A stretch of DNA of 64,000 bases. It comes from JACVRW01 sp963771715. GTDB taxonomy: Bacteria > Actinomycetota > Thermoleophilia > Solirubrobacterales > Thermoleophilaceae. Where the stretch lies: the NCBI GenBank assembly GCA_963771715.1, contig CAVYUQ010000006.1, positions 184,330-248,329 on the forward strand. Direction: 5' to 3'. Below are positions 49,106 to 58,017 of this stretch, piece by piece. The notes beneath the pieces are model-generated. The model ran no database searches, was not told the DNA's origin, and saw only the letters and a list, made by a program, of their open reading frames with translations. Position 1 is the stretch's first letter, and every line of letters starts with the position of its first letter. A program made the position numbers and the translations under genes.

Positions 49106-50281
49106 ATGACAAAGACCCTGGACTCAGAGCCCTGGCGCGGGCTCCCCGCGGAGATCGCGGACCTGATCGACCCGGAGCTCGACGCCACCGCCGACGCGAT
49201 CCTGGTCGCGATCGCGCGCGAGGTGCCGGACTACGCGCGCCCGCTGGAGGGTCGCTTCGGGCGCGGCGTGCGGACGGGCGTGACCGAGGCCCTGCGCCAG
49301 TTCGCCGAGCTGATCCGAAGCCCGTCCGGGGCGCGCGGGCCCGGGCGCGAGGTCTACGTCGCGCTCGGCCGCGGCGAGCTGCAACAGGGCCGCACGCTCG
49401 ACGCCCTTCAGTCCGCCTACCGCGTGGGCGCGCGGGTGGCGTGGCGGCGGCTGGCCGCCGCGGCCACGCGGGCAGGCGTCGAGCCGGAGGTGCTCAGCCT
49501 GCTTGCAGAGTCGATCTTCGCCTACATCGAGGAGCTGTCGGCCGACTCGGTGGACGGCTACGCGGAGGCCCGGTCGCAACTCGAGGGCGAGCGCCGCCGC
49601 CGGCGCCGCGAGCTGGTGGCCGTGGTGCTCCGCGATCCCCCGCCCGAGCAGGCCGACCTGCGAGCCGCGGCCGACGCCGCGGGCTGGACGCTCCCGCGCA
49701 CGGCGGCGGCGCTGGCCTGCCCCGAGGAGCGGCTCGAGCGGATGGCCGCGCGACTGCCGGCCGACGCTCTCGCCGCCCCGCTGGACGGCGTCGGCTGCGT
49801 GATCGTGCCCGACCCTGATGGCCCCGGCCGGCGGACCCAGACCGAAGGTGTCGCGGGCGCCGCGCTCGGCCCGACGGCGCCGCTCGCTGAGCTCGGCGCC
49901 TCCTGGTCGCTGGCGCGCGCGACGCTGCGAGCGATCGAGGCCGGGGCGATCGAGGCACCGGGCCTCGTGCGGGTGGACGAGGCGCTCACGGAGCTGCTGC
50001 TGTTCGAGAACGGCGGGCTGGTGAACCGGATCGCCGCGCGCCGCCTCGCGGCGCTCGACCCGCTCACCCCCAAGGCGCGCCGCCGCATGGAGGAGACCGC
50101 GCTGGCCTACGTCCAGCAGAACGGCAACGCGGCCGCCATGTCGCGCGCGCTCGGCGTGCACGCGCAGACCGCCCGCTACCGCGTACGCCGCCTCCGTGAG
50201 CTGCTCGGCGACGCGCTTGACGATCCGGAGGCGTGCTTCGACATCGAGCTGGCGCTCCGCGCCCGGCTGCGCCTGCCCTAG
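49106..50281 (+). CDS. PucR/CdaR-type transcriptional regulator
   Basis: This 391-residue protein has an N-terminal helical sensor domain, a middle GGDEF-like region, and a C-terminal PucR HTH_30 domain: E-T-A-L-A-Y-V-Q-Q-N-G-N-A-A-A-M-S-R-A-L-G-V-H, T-A-R-Y-R-V-R-R-L-R-E-L-L-G. The last helix D-I-E-L-A-L-R-A-R is typical. In actinobacteria such genes are often found beside fatty-acid desaturase genes. Its stop overlaps that of the convergent Vgb-like gene by four bases. Confidence 0.88.
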   Translation: MTKTLDSEPWRGLPAEIADLIDPELDATADAILVAIAREVPDYARPLEGRFGRGVRTGVTEALRQFAELIRSPSGARGPGREVYVALGRGELQQGRTLDALQSAYRVGARVAWRRLAAAATRAGVEPEVLSLLAESIFAYIEELSADSVDGYAEARSQLEGERRRRRRELVAVVLRDPPPEQADLRAAADAAGWTLPRTAAALACPEERLERMAARLPADALAAPLDGVGCVIVPDPDGPGRRTQTEGVAGAALGPTAPLAELGASWSLARATLRAIEAGAIEAPGLVRVDEALTELLLFENGGLVNRIAARRLAALDPLTPKARRRMEETALAYVQQNGNAAAMSRALGVHAQTARYRVRRLRELLGDALDDPEACFDIELALRARLRLP

Positions 50282-51885
50282 CAGCGCTGCGGGCGCCTCG
50301 CTCCCGGCGGCAGGCAGAGCACGCGCCGGCTGGGCAGCCTCGTCCGGCGGACCTTGAAGCGCACCACCTTCCCGATCGAGGCGGGCGCCAGGACGCGGAC
50401 CTCAAGCACGGCCCTGGGCCGCAGCCTCGCCCTGCGCAGGAACCTGCGGCGCAGGTCCACCGACCTGGTGGCCCTCCGCACCCTCACGCGCTTGACACCC
50501 TTGAAGCACCCCCTGCCCCTGCAGCGAAGTTGGATCCTCATCCCGGCCCGCAGGCGCAGGACCTTGAGACGCGTGACGCGCGTGAAGCGGGCGAAGAGCG
50601 CAAACCGGCTGCGGACAGGCGTCCTGACGCGCGGGTACTGCGGAGTGGTCAGCGTGCCATCGGCGCCCATTGTCGTGCCGATCGCGCTCGCCGCCACGAC
50701 GCGGAAGTGGACGGTCGACCGCGGCGTCAGTCCGGTGAGCTCTCCGGGCACGGCGACGTCGGTGCTGCCCGCCGCCAGTGCCACCGGTGCGGACGAGCTG
50801 CCGTACGCCGCCGAGGGCCCGTAGTCGAACCTGACCGTCGTCAGGTAGTCGAGCGGGTTCACGGTCGCGGTCACGGTCGCCGAGGTGGGCCGGATCGACG
50901 CCGGCCCGCCCGTGACCGCGGTAGGCGGCTCGAGGGTCACGATGCCGAGCCGGTGACCGTTGAACTCCGCGAACCAGATGCGGCCGTCCGGTCCGGTGGC
51001 GATGCCCTGCGGCGTTCCGCCAGCCGTGATGCCCTGCGTGTAGAGCGTGATCGCGCCGCCGGGGGTGATCCGCCCGACGCGACCGTCGTTGAAGTGGGTG
51101 AACCAGAGATTCCCGTCGGGCCCGGCGGTGATCTTCGACGACGGGTCGTCGTTGGGCACGAGCGAGAACTCGGTCACCGCCCCGGCGGGCGTGATGCGGC
51201 CGATGCCCGTGCTCTCAGTGAACCAGAGGTTGCCGTCCGGACCGAGCGCGATCGAGTTGGGGCTCGCCCCCGGCGAGATTCCGGCCGTGAAGTCGGGCAG
51301 CACCGTATTCGGGGGCGTGATCCGGCCGATCGCGCCAGACGCCTTGGTGAACCAGAGGTTGCCGTCCGGGCCGGCGACGATGTCGCGCAACCCCCCGCTG
51401 GTCGGAAGCTCCAGGAAGTTGCTGTCGCTGAGGCGCAGACGCCCAACCATGTCCGGCCCCGACTCCGCAATCCAGATGTTGCCGTCGGGGCCGGCCGCGA
51501 TCCCGCGCGGGTTGCCCGTCGTCGTTCCGATCATCGGGAAGTGACTGACTCCGCCGGCCGTCGTGACTCTGGCGATCTTCCGGCCGGTGAACTCGGCGAC
51601 CCAGAGGTTCCCGTCCGGGCCAGCCGTGATGGCGAGGGGATCGGATGCGGCGGGAAGTCCGAATTGACCGATGATGCCGCCGTCCGGCCGCACCCTGTCG
51701 ACGCGGTCGACATTGCCCGATTCGGTGACGAAGAGGTTCCCGTCCGGACCGGTGACGAGATCGTTGGGTCCGCTGCCCGGCTCGAGCGGCACCTCGCCGA
51801 TCCGCACGGCGCTCGCATTCGGAATGAGGATCTGCGCGGGTGACAGCGCAACCGCGCAGACGACGAGGAACGCCCTGGTTCCCAA
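50278..51885 (-). CDS. Secreted Vgb-like beta-propeller protein with Fn3-like region
   Basis: Starting at TTG 51885, this protein has 535 residues. A signal peptide (about 1-26) precedes a six- or seven-bladed propeller whose blades repeat A-G-P-D-G-N-L-W-F-T or close forms about every 42 residues (about 40-325). A fibronectin-like region follows (P-T-S-A-T-V-T-A-T-V-N-P), then a very basic tail (Arg-rich, with C-R-G-R-G-C). The propeller resembles virginiamycin B lyase (streptogramin lyase), but many such proteins are structural. The His and Glu of the lyase active site could not be assigned, so resistance is not claimed. Confidence 0.82.
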   Translation of the reverse strand: MGTRAFLVVCAVALSPAQILIPNASAVRIGEVPLEPGSGPNDLVTGPDGNLFVTESGNVDRVDRVRPDGGIIGQFGLPAASDPLAITAGPDGNLWVAEFTGRKIARVTTAGGVSHFPMIGTTTGNPRGIAAGPDGNIWIAESGPDMVGRLRLSDSNFLELPTSGGLRDIVAGPDGNLWFTKASGAIGRITPPNTVLPDFTAGISPGASPNSIALGPDGNLWFTESTGIGRITPAGAVTEFSLVPNDDPSSKITAGPDGNLWFTHFNDGRVGRITPGGAITLYTQGITAGGTPQGIATGPDGRIWFAEFNGHRLGIVTLEPPTAVTGGPASIRPTSATVTATVNPLDYLTTVRFDYGPSAAYGSSSAPVALAAGSTDVAVPGELTGLTPRSTVHFRVVAASAIGTTMGADGTLTTPQYPRVRTPVRSRFALFARFTRVTRLKVLRLRAGMRIQLRCRGRGCFKGVKRVRVRRATRSVDLRRRFLRRARLRPRAVLEVRVLAPASIGKVVRFKVRRTRLPSRRVLCLPPGARRPQRC

Positions 51886-52062
51886 GACAGGGACAGCTAA
51901 CTACTCCCGGAGCAGCGGTGCAAGTGATGAGCGCCGCGCGCGTCGCGATCTTCGACGAGCTCCGAGCGGGGGGCAGCCTCCACGAGTTGATCGGGTGGGG
52001 ATGAGCTCTTGCTTCTGCTTTCAGGCGTCACCACTAGCGGTTCTCGTCCGAAGCGGAAGGTT

Positions 52063-52578
52063 TTAAGCCGTGATCTCGCGGCTGGCTGCTTCCACGCCCG
52101 TGCGCGGGAAGGGGGGCGTGCTGCCCTCCGGATAGTCCGGAAAGCGCTGGAGATAGTCCTGATCCTCGGCCGGGTCCTCCCAGAAGCGGCCGGCCTCGCT
52201 GATCTCGGTCACGGTCTTGCCGAGCCAGTGGCCCGAGGCGTCGACGTCGGCGATCGTCTCCTCGGCCACCCTGCGCTGCTCCTCGCTCGTACAGAAGATC
52301 TCCGAGCGGTAGATGGAGCCGACGAGATCTTCGCCAAGGTCGGCCCGGTGGACCTGGAAGAAGTACTCGAGTAGGTCCCGATAGGAGAGCCGCTCTGGAT
52401 CGAAGACGACCTCGACCGCCTCGGCGTGCCCCTGAGGGGTCTCCTCGGTCGGGTTGTCGCCCTCGCCGCCCGTCCATCCCACACGCGTGGAGATGACCCC
52501 GTCGGGGTGGCGCAGCAGTTGCTGCATGATCCAGGAGCAGCCTCCCGCGAGGATCGCAGTCTCGGTGTTGTCGCTCAT
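52063..52578 (-). CDS. msrA: Peptide methionine sulfoxide reductase MsrA, variant active site
   Basis: From ATG 52578, preceded by a GGAAGGAAGG stretch, this is a 171-residue MsrA-type protein. The catalytic Cys is C14 in A-G-G-C-S-W, where most family members have G-G-C-F-W; the change of Phe to Ser alters the sulfoxide pocket. Other family features are R-V-G-W-T-G-G, H-A-E-A-V-E-V-V-F-D-P and H-R-A-D-L-G. Resolving Cys residues of the classical C-terminus are absent; only F-C-T-S-E-E is seen. It reduces methionine S-sulfoxide in proteins with thioredoxin-type donors. Confidence 0.88.
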   Translation of the reverse strand: MSDNTETAILAGGCSWIMQQLLRHPDGVISTRVGWTGGEGDNPTEETPQGHAEAVEVVFDPERLSYRDLLEYFFQVHRADLGEDLVGSIYRSEIFCTSEEQRRVAEETIADVDASGHWLGKTVTEISEAGRFWEDPAEDQDYLQRFPDYPEGSTPPFPRTGVEAASREITA

Positions 52579-52724
52579 GGCCTTCCTTCCTTCGAAGACG
52601 TGTCGAGCGTAGTCGCAGAAGGGCCGCCGATCAACGGACATTCCCGCCGGCGTCCAGACTTCCGGCTTCCATGCGAGGGAGCGCTCCCGCGTCGAGTTGC
52701 GCTTTGCGAAAAGCGCTAGCGGCG

Positions 52725-52976
52725 TCAGCCGGCTACTCGGCAATCCTGGCCGGTTAGAACTTCGCGCGGAGGGACCGCACCGGGCCCCGCGACATGAGAG
52801 CGGCCTCGCCTGAGGGCGCGGAGCAGCCACAGCGGCAAGACGAGCGGAATGGCAAGCAGCAGGCCCACCAGGCCAATCAGCAGGAGAGGCGCCACCACCA
52901 ACAGCAGCAGTCCCGGCACCGCTATCGGGAAGAGCGCCATCGTGACAATTCCCAAACCGGCCAGCAAGGCGAACAT
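52725..52976 (-). CDS. Small hydrophobic membrane protein
   Basis: This 83-residue frame encodes two long hydrophobic helices (about 1-30 and 32-52) followed by R-A-L-R-R-G-R and a short hydrophilic tail. There are no homologues that I recognise. A GCGCTTT / AAAGCGC stem with a GCGA loop (52699-52716) follows its stop and could end its transcript. The hydrophobic pattern supports a real gene, but a chance frame is possible. Confidence 0.45.
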   Translation of the reverse strand: MFALLAGLGIVTMALFPIAVPGLLLLVVAPLLLIGLVGLLLAIPLVLPLWLLRALRRGRSHVAGPGAVPPREVLTGQDCRVAG

Positions 52977-52980
52977 CGGC

Positions 52981-53011
52981 GCGGCCCCGCCCCGGTGGGG
53001 GGCGGGGCCGC
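52981..53011 (-). terminator. GC-rich stem-loop after the RTX-like gene
   Basis: GCGGCCCCGCCCC (52981-52993) pairs with GGGGCGGGGCCGC (52999-53011), 13 bp around a GGTGG loop, 24 bp past the stop of the RTX-like gene. There is no U-tract on either side, so it may work as a pause or stability element. Confidence 0.65.
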
Positions 53012-53034
53012 TTGCGTTCCAGGGTGCGGGATCG

Positions 53035-54831
53035 CTACCTGTTGGTTGCGGTACCGAGTGCGAGCGTCAGGCCCCGCGAGCTCGACGCGATGCTGCCGTC
53101 GGGGCCCGTGGAGGCGACCGCGAGGACCTTGAGGCGGCCCTTGCTGCCGGCCAGGCGCTGGCTGCCCTTGGCCAACTTCACCCTCAGCGTCTGCGAGGCG
53201 CCGGGGGCGATGTTGTAGCGCGCGCTGCCGAGCTGCAGGGTCACCTTCAGCCCCGCGAGCCTGACGGCCTTCGCCGTGCGCACCGCGAGCGTGCCCCTGG
53301 AGTTGCCGGGGGCCGTGGCCGGAGCGCTCACCTTGATCGACGCGATCCCCCTCTTCACCTTCACCGTGCCGCCGTGGATGCTCACGGGGAGCGTCCGGGT
53401 GGCCACGGGCGGGGGTGTGGCGTTCGGCGTCCGGTCGACGGCCTCGAAGCCGTCGAGGATGTCGAGCTGCCCGACATCGGCCACGACCGAGTCGTTGCCG
53501 TTGCCGCCGCGGGCCAGGTCGGCCGTCCTGTCGCGGACGTTGACCTGGTCGTCGCCGTCGTCGCCGGAGACGACGTCGATGCCACCACCTGGGCTGATCG
53601 TGTCATTGCCCGATCCGCCGAGGAAGGTCTCCGACGAGCCGGCGCCGGTCAGCGTGTCGTTGCCGGGGCCGCCGGAGCCGGTGACCACGAACGAGTTGAC
53701 CTCGCCGACGGCGATCGAGTCGTCCCCGCCGAGGCCGTTGGCGTGCATCGTCTCGCTGGACCCGATGTCGAGCGAGAACGGCACGAGGTTGGTGCGGTCG
53801 AACTTGATGCGCGCTCCGTTGCGCTCGACCGTGAACGCGTCGCCCGCCGCCGGGGCGCCGTTGACCTCCACGTCGTCCTGGCCGTCGTCGCCGTTCACCA
53901 CGTCGGTGCCGTCGCCGTTGTTCCACACGAGCGTGTCGTCGCCCGTGCCGCCGTTCATCGTGTCTCCGCCGCGGTCTCCGACGACGCGGTCGTCGCCGCC
54001 TCCGCCGCTGAGGACATCGTTGCCCTCGCCGCCGCGGATCAGGTCCGGCCCGTCGGAGCCGTCGATCGTGTCCGCTCCGGCGCCGCCGTCGACGGACAGC
54101 AGCGTGAGCGCGCCCACGCCAGGACTCGCCGACAGCGAGTCGTTGCCGCCCAACCCGTTCACCTCGAAGCGCTCGGTCGCGGTGTCGAGCGTGAACTGGA
54201 CCAGGTTCGTGCGCTTGAACTTGACGCCGCCCGGCTCGGGCTCGAGCGTGAAGGCGTCGCCGAGCGTGGCGTTGCCGTTGACCTCGGTGGCGTCGTTACC
54301 GGCGTCGCCGTTGATCCGGTCCGAGCCGTCGCCGTTGTTCCACACCATGGTGTCGTTGCCGGCCCCGCCGTTCATCAGGTCGACGCCCTTCGCGCCAACG
54401 AGCCGGTCGTTGCCGCCGTCGCCATTCAGCATGTCGTCGCTGTCCGCGCCGGTCAGGACGTCGTCGTCATTCCCGCCGTTGAGGACCACGCGGGCGACCT
54501 CGGTGTTCTTCGCCAGCACGGTGACCGAGTCGTTGCCATCACCGCCGTTCACGACCACGGTGAACGTGCCGTCGGCCGGCACGGTCTGGTCGCCATCAGT
54601 GCTGCTGTCCCAGTCCTTACCGCTGGCGAGGCCGCCGGTCGTCTGGCCATGCACAAGCAGGCCGTTGGCTACCGACACCGTGACATTGTCCGCGGCGCCG
54701 TCGAGGTTGAGCGTGGCGGTCAGATCGTTGATCGACGCCGAGCTGACCGCCGCCTGCGCCGGGACCGCGCCTGCGGCGAGGGATGCGGCCACTGCCGCGA
54801 CGAGCGCGGCCAGTTTCGTTGGGCGTTTCAT
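53035..54831 (-). CDS. Secreted RTX-like calcium-binding repeat protein with internal duplication
   Basis: From ATG 54831 (AAAGGA upstream) this protein has 598 residues. A signal peptide (1-27) ends in V-P-A-Q-A. Nonapeptide-like repeats G-G-x-G-N-D-x-[LVM] follow (G-G-D-G-N-D-S-V, G-G-A-G-N-D-T-M, G-G-E-G-N-D-V-L and others), which bind Ca2+ in hemolysin-type parallel beta-rolls. A unit of about 120 residues occurs twice (around 135-250 and 255-375): each copy has M-N-G-G, V-W-N-N-G-D-G, G-D-A-F-T, R-T-N-L-V and N-G-L-G-G. A basic C-terminal beta-rich part follows. The signal peptide indicates Sec export, not type I. It is divergent from an ECF sigma gene. Confidence 0.88.
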   Translation of the reverse strand: MKRPTKLAALVAAVAASLAAGAVPAQAAVSSASINDLTATLNLDGAADNVTVSVANGLLVHGQTTGGLASGKDWDSSTDGDQTVPADGTFTVVVNGGDGNDSVTVLAKNTEVARVVLNGGNDDDVLTGADSDDMLNGDGGNDRLVGAKGVDLMNGGAGNDTMVWNNGDGSDRINGDAGNDATEVNGNATLGDAFTLEPEPGGVKFKRTNLVQFTLDTATERFEVNGLGGNDSLSASPGVGALTLLSVDGGAGADTIDGSDGPDLIRGGEGNDVLSGGGGDDRVVGDRGGDTMNGGTGDDTLVWNNGDGTDVVNGDDGQDDVEVNGAPAAGDAFTVERNGARIKFDRTNLVPFSLDIGSSETMHANGLGGDDSIAVGEVNSFVVTGSGGPGNDTLTGAGSSETFLGGSGNDTISPGGGIDVVSGDDGDDQVNVRDRTADLARGGNGNDSVVADVGQLDILDGFEAVDRTPNATPPPVATRTLPVSIHGGTVKVKRGIASIKVSAPATAPGNSRGTLAVRTAKAVRLAGLKVTLQLGSARYNIAPGASQTLRVKLAKGSQRLAGSKGRLKVLAVASTGPDGSIASSSRGLTLALGTATNR

Positions 54832-54948
54832 GTCGAGTCCTTTCGATTGGGAGTTGCCATCCCCATCAAGGACCCCGGGAGCTGCGGGTTTCTGCCAACG
54901 AAGTTCAGCCGGGCCCTCAGCGCCGCGCGTGGGATCATCGGGGCCCCG

Positions 54949-55437
54949 GTGTCGCGCCCCCTCGATCCCCAAAAGCTCGGCGACCACCTCGACCGGCTCT
55001 TCAGGGCCGCGTGGGCGCTCACCGGCACCCGAGAGGACGCCGAGGACCTGGTGCAGGAGACCTATGAGCGGGTGCTTCGCCGGCCGCGCTTCCTGCGCCG
55101 CGAAAACGAGCTCGGCTACCTCTACCGCGCCCTTCACCACACCTACTTCAACGCGCGGCGCACGGCCTCGCGGCGCCCGCAGGTGGGCGCCCAGCTCGAC
55201 GACATTCAGGCTGCGTCCTCACGCGCGGACGTCCAGCCCGAGCAGGCGGCCGAGACTAACCTGGTACTCGCGGCGGTTGCGGCGTTGCCCCAGGCGATGC
55301 GGGAGGTGCTCGTGGCCGTGGACGTGCTCGGGCTCAGCTACGCCGAGGCCGGGAAGGCGCTCGGCGTCCACGAGAACACCGTTCCCAGCCGGCTCGCGCG
55401 TGCCCGGCTCAAGGTCGCGGAGGTGCTGGAAGGATGA
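54949..55437 (+). CDS. ECF-type RNA polymerase sigma factor
   Basis: From GTG 54949 this 162-residue protein has sigma region 2 (H-L-D-R-L-F-R-A-A-W-A-L-T-G-T-R-E-D-A-E-D-L-V-Q split over residues 12-36, with E-T-Y-E-R-V) and region 4 (L-P-Q-A-M-R-E-V-L-V, G-L-S-Y-A-E-A-G-K-A-L-G-V-H-E-N-T-V-P-S-R-L-A-R-A-R as two helices). The frame is open far upstream, but that part is antisense to the RTX-like gene. A membrane protein that may be its anti-sigma factor follows 36 bp later. It probably directs the divergent RTX-like gene or an envelope response. Confidence 0.88.
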   Translation: MSRPLDPQKLGDHLDRLFRAAWALTGTREDAEDLVQETYERVLRRPRFLRRENELGYLYRALHHTYFNARRTASRRPQVGAQLDDIQAASSRADVQPEQAAETNLVLAAVAALPQAMREVLVAVDVLGLSYAEAGKALGVHENTVPSRLARARLKVAEVLEG

Positions 55438-55473
55438 CCCGGAAGTGGCAGAAAGGCGACCCCTGCGGGGTCA

Positions 55474-56280
55474 ATGATGAGTGAGAGCATGGAACCTGAA
55501 GACACCCACATGCTGAGCGACGACGAGCTCGCCGATCTCGCGCGTCTCGCCGACGGCACGCTCCCGGCCGACCGCCGCGCGGAGGTCGAGGCACGCGTGG
55601 CAGCGTCGCCGCAGCTGGCGAGCATCCTTGCGCGCCAGGGCATCGCGCTGGAGGCCCTGCGCGGCACGGCCGACATCGGCGCACCTGCGCGGCTACGCGC
55701 GGACGTCGAGCGGCGCCGCGGCGCGGGCCGTGGGGTCCGGCGCGAGCGCAGGCGAATCGTGATCGTTCAGTCGATCGCGGCTGCCGCGGCTGTGGCCCTC
55801 GCCCTGATCCTCGTGCTGCCGAGCGGATTCTCGGGCGCCCCGAGCGTGGCCGACGCCGCCGCGCTCGCACAGGAGCCGCCGACCCAGCCCGCGCCGGGCG
55901 GGGTGCCGGGCGCCCCCGCGCTCCTGCGCGCGGAGGTCGACGACGTGCCCTTCCCGAACTACGCCGCGAAGTTCGGCTGGAAGCCGGTCGGCGCGCGCGA
56001 GGACGATCCCTCCGGCCGCGATGCCACCACCGTCCACTACGAGAAGGGCGCCCGCACGATCCAGTACACGATCGTGTCCGGCGATGCACTCGATCCGCCG
56101 TCGGAAGCGCGTTCGACCACGCGCGGCGGCGTCGAGTTCCGCGCCTTCCGCGACGACGGCCGAATGGTCGTCACGTGGGAGCGCGACGGCCACACGTGCG
56201 TGCTCTCCGGCAAGGCCGTGCGGCCGGCGGAGCTGCTCGCGCTCGCGGACTGGCGGGGCAAGGGCGCGATCCCCTTCTAG
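55474..56280 (+). CDS. Putative membrane anti-sigma factor
   Basis: This 268-residue protein (ATG 55474, or 55489) has a cytoplasmic N-terminal part with L-S-D-D-E-L-A-D-L-A-R-L-A-D-G-T-L-P and A-D-R-R-A-E-V-E-A-R-V, as in anti-sigma factors, but without the H-x3-C-x2-C zinc motif. One membrane helix (about 95-115) and an extracytoplasmic domain follow, with a Cys near the end (H-T-C-V-L-S-G). Its position right after the ECF sigma gene is the main reason for the call. The outer domain may sense envelope or redox stress. Confidence 0.72.
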   Translation: MMSESMEPEDTHMLSDDELADLARLADGTLPADRRAEVEARVAASPQLASILARQGIALEALRGTADIGAPARLRADVERRRGAGRGVRRERRRIVIVQSIAAAAAVALALILVLPSGFSGAPSVADAAALAQEPPTQPAPGGVPGAPALLRAEVDDVPFPNYAAKFGWKPVGAREDDPSGRDATTVHYEKGARTIQYTIVSGDALDPPSEARSTTRGGVEFRAFRDDGRMVVTWERDGHTCVLSGKAVRPAELLALADWRGKGAIPF

Positions 56281-56794
56281 TCACCTGCCTTGCCGGACGC
56301 TGCCGAACGCGCCGGCGAAGAACACGAGCGGGTCGTGGCTGGCCGACATGCGCACCTCCTCGACGCGTCCCACGACGATCCAGTGATCGCCGGCGGGATG
56401 CTCGGCCACGATCTCGCACTCGAGGCTGGCGAGCGCGTCGGCCAGGAGCGGTACGCCACCGCGCCCGGGCTCCCACTCGAGACCCGCGAAGCGGTCCGCC
56501 CCGGCGGGGGTCGCGCGTACCGCGAAGCGCCCGTGCTGTCGCCGCAGGACGTTCACGCCAAAGCGGCCCGCCTTGCGCATGCGCGACCACGTGAGCGAGC
56601 TGCGCGAGGGGCAGAACGCCACGAGCGGAGGCTCCAGCGAGACGGACGTGAACGAGTTCACGATCAACCCTTCGGGCTCGCCATCCGGCGCCGCGGTCAC
56701 GAACGCCACGCCGGTCGCGAACCTGCCGAGCGCGTCACGGAACTCGCGCGGGTCGGGCGCGGGCGTCGGCGGGGACTGGAGCGGCGAGCGCCAT
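56281..56794 (-). CDS. Flavin reductase, partner of the adjacent monooxygenase
   Basis: The safe frame begins at GTG 56709 (142 residues). Upstream codons in the same frame encode D-P-R-E-F-R-D-A-L-G-R-F-A-T-G-V, the typical start of the flavin reductase (FMN-binding split barrel) family. ATG 56794 is in another frame, so one indel near 56755 is likely and full length is about 170 residues. Conserved parts are G-L-I-V-N-S-F-T-S-V-S-L-E-P-P and F-G-V-N-V-L. It reduces FMN or FAD with NAD(P)H and passes it to the monooxygenase encoded just upstream, whose stop lies 2 bp away. Confidence 0.82.
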
Positions 56795-56795
56795 C

Positions 56796-58010
56796 TCAGT
56801 GGAGCGACGCCTCTTCGCCGAGCGCGACCCGGCCGAGGTAGTCGTACGCGCGGTTGGCCCCGAGCGGATGCATGAACGAGCCGGCCTTGACGTCGCGGTA
56901 CGCGCGGGCCAGCGGGCTGCCGTTCACATAGCCGGCGCCGCCCGAGAGCGCGAGCGCGCGCTCCACGACCCGCGCGGACGCCTCGTTGACGAACGCCTTG
57001 GCGGCCTGTGCCTCGGCGAACAGCGCGCCGAGCTCCGCGACGCTCCCGTCGGAGGCCGGGTTCGCGGCGCGGTGCTCGTCGATCAGCGCAGCGGCGCGGG
57101 AAAGGAAGGCGCGCGAGGCGGCGAGGTCGACGCTGTTGTCGGCCACCTGCATGCGCGGGCGCGCATCGCCGTTCACACGCCCGGCGATGCGGCCACGGGC
57201 GATCGCGTCGGCCGACTCGGCGATGCCGAGCGACGCCGCGGCGTGGAACAGGCCCGCCACGAGGTTGCGCTCCATGTAGGGAGACGCGTCACCCGCTCGG
57301 AAGCCGCCGCGCACACCGGACTCCGGCAGCTCGACGCCCTCGAGCGAGACCGAGTTGCTGCCCGAGGCGCGCATGCCGAGCGCATCCCAGTCGTCGTGCA
57401 CCACGACGCCGGGCGCATCGGTGGGCACCATCGCGTACGCGTAGCGCTCGGTCCCGTCGTCGTCGGCATAGGTGACGGAGACATACAGGTCGGTGGCGGC
57501 GGGCGACATGGTGCAGAACATCTTGCGCCCGTCGATCCGCCAGCCCGACTCCGTGCGGGTGGCCACGGTGCCCGGACGCGTGAGGTCCTGACCCGGTTCG
57601 CTGATGGCGGCGGCCAGCACGACGCCGTCGCGGGCGATCCGCTCGAGCGAGGAGCCGAAAGCGCCGGCCCGGCGCTCCGCCCCCGCGGCGACCGCGACCT
57701 GGCGGCGGCGCTCCATGTTGAGCACCGCCACCAGGTGCATGCTCACGCCGATCGCGACGGAGGCATCCCCGCGCGCCAGCCGACTCACCGCCACCACGAG
57801 GTCGTGCGCGGACGACACGCCGAGCCCGCCGAGCTCGACGGGGACGGGCGCCGCGAAGAAGCCGGCCGCCTTGAGCGCGTCGATCGCCTCGAACGGGAAG
57901 CTGCCGTCGCGGTCGTGCTCCGCCGCGCGGGCGGCGAGCTCCTCGGAGAGCTGCTCGGCGACCGCCACGAGGCGGCCGCCGGCGTCTGTATGGGCTGTGA
58001 GCTCGATCAT
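56796..58010 (-). CDS. Acyl-CoA dehydrogenase-fold flavin-dependent monooxygenase
   Basis: This 404-residue protein has the acyl-CoA dehydrogenase fold (A-I-S-E-P-G-Q-D-L-T, D-G-R-K-M-F-C-T-M-S, D-W-D-A-L-G-M-R-A-S-G-S). The catalytic Glu of true dehydrogenases is not evident. With the flavin reductase gene directly downstream, the pair looks like a two-component group D monooxygenase (DszC, HsaA or HpaB-C2 type), which uses reduced flavin and O2 to hydroxylate aromatic or sulfur compounds. The substrate is unknown. OsmC lies upstream with a 7-bp gap, so all three may be one operon. Confidence 0.85.
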   Translation of the reverse strand: MIELTAHTDAGGRLVAVAEQLSEELAARAAEHDRDGSFPFEAIDALKAAGFFAAPVPVELGGLGVSSAHDLVVAVSRLARGDASVAIGVSMHLVAVLNMERRRQVAVAAGAERRAGAFGSSLERIARDGVVLAAAISEPGQDLTRPGTVATRTESGWRIDGRKMFCTMSPAATDLYVSVTYADDDGTERYAYAMVPTDAPGVVVHDDWDALGMRASGSNSVSLEGVELPESGVRGGFRAGDASPYMERNLVAGLFHAAASLGIAESADAIARGRIAGRVNGDARPRMQVADNSVDLAASRAFLSRAAALIDEHRAANPASDGSVAELGALFAEAQAAKAFVNEASARVVERALALSGGAGYVNGSPLARAYRDVKAGSFMHPLGANRAYDYLGRVALGEEASLH

Positions 58011-58017
58011 GCGAGCC

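Noticed and set aside
50278..51885. Propeller protein as a streptogramin lyase resistance gene
   Set aside because: The blades match Vgb, but the catalytic residues could not be assigned, and the Fn3-like part and basic tail are not typical of Vgb.
52699..52716. GCGCTTT / AAAGCGC hairpin as a strong terminator
   Set aside because: Only 7 bp and no T-run; mentioned with the small membrane protein but not listed separately.
52849..54948. Long 5' extension of the ECF sigma gene
   Set aside because: Antisense to the RTX-like gene; sigma homology starts near GTG 54949.
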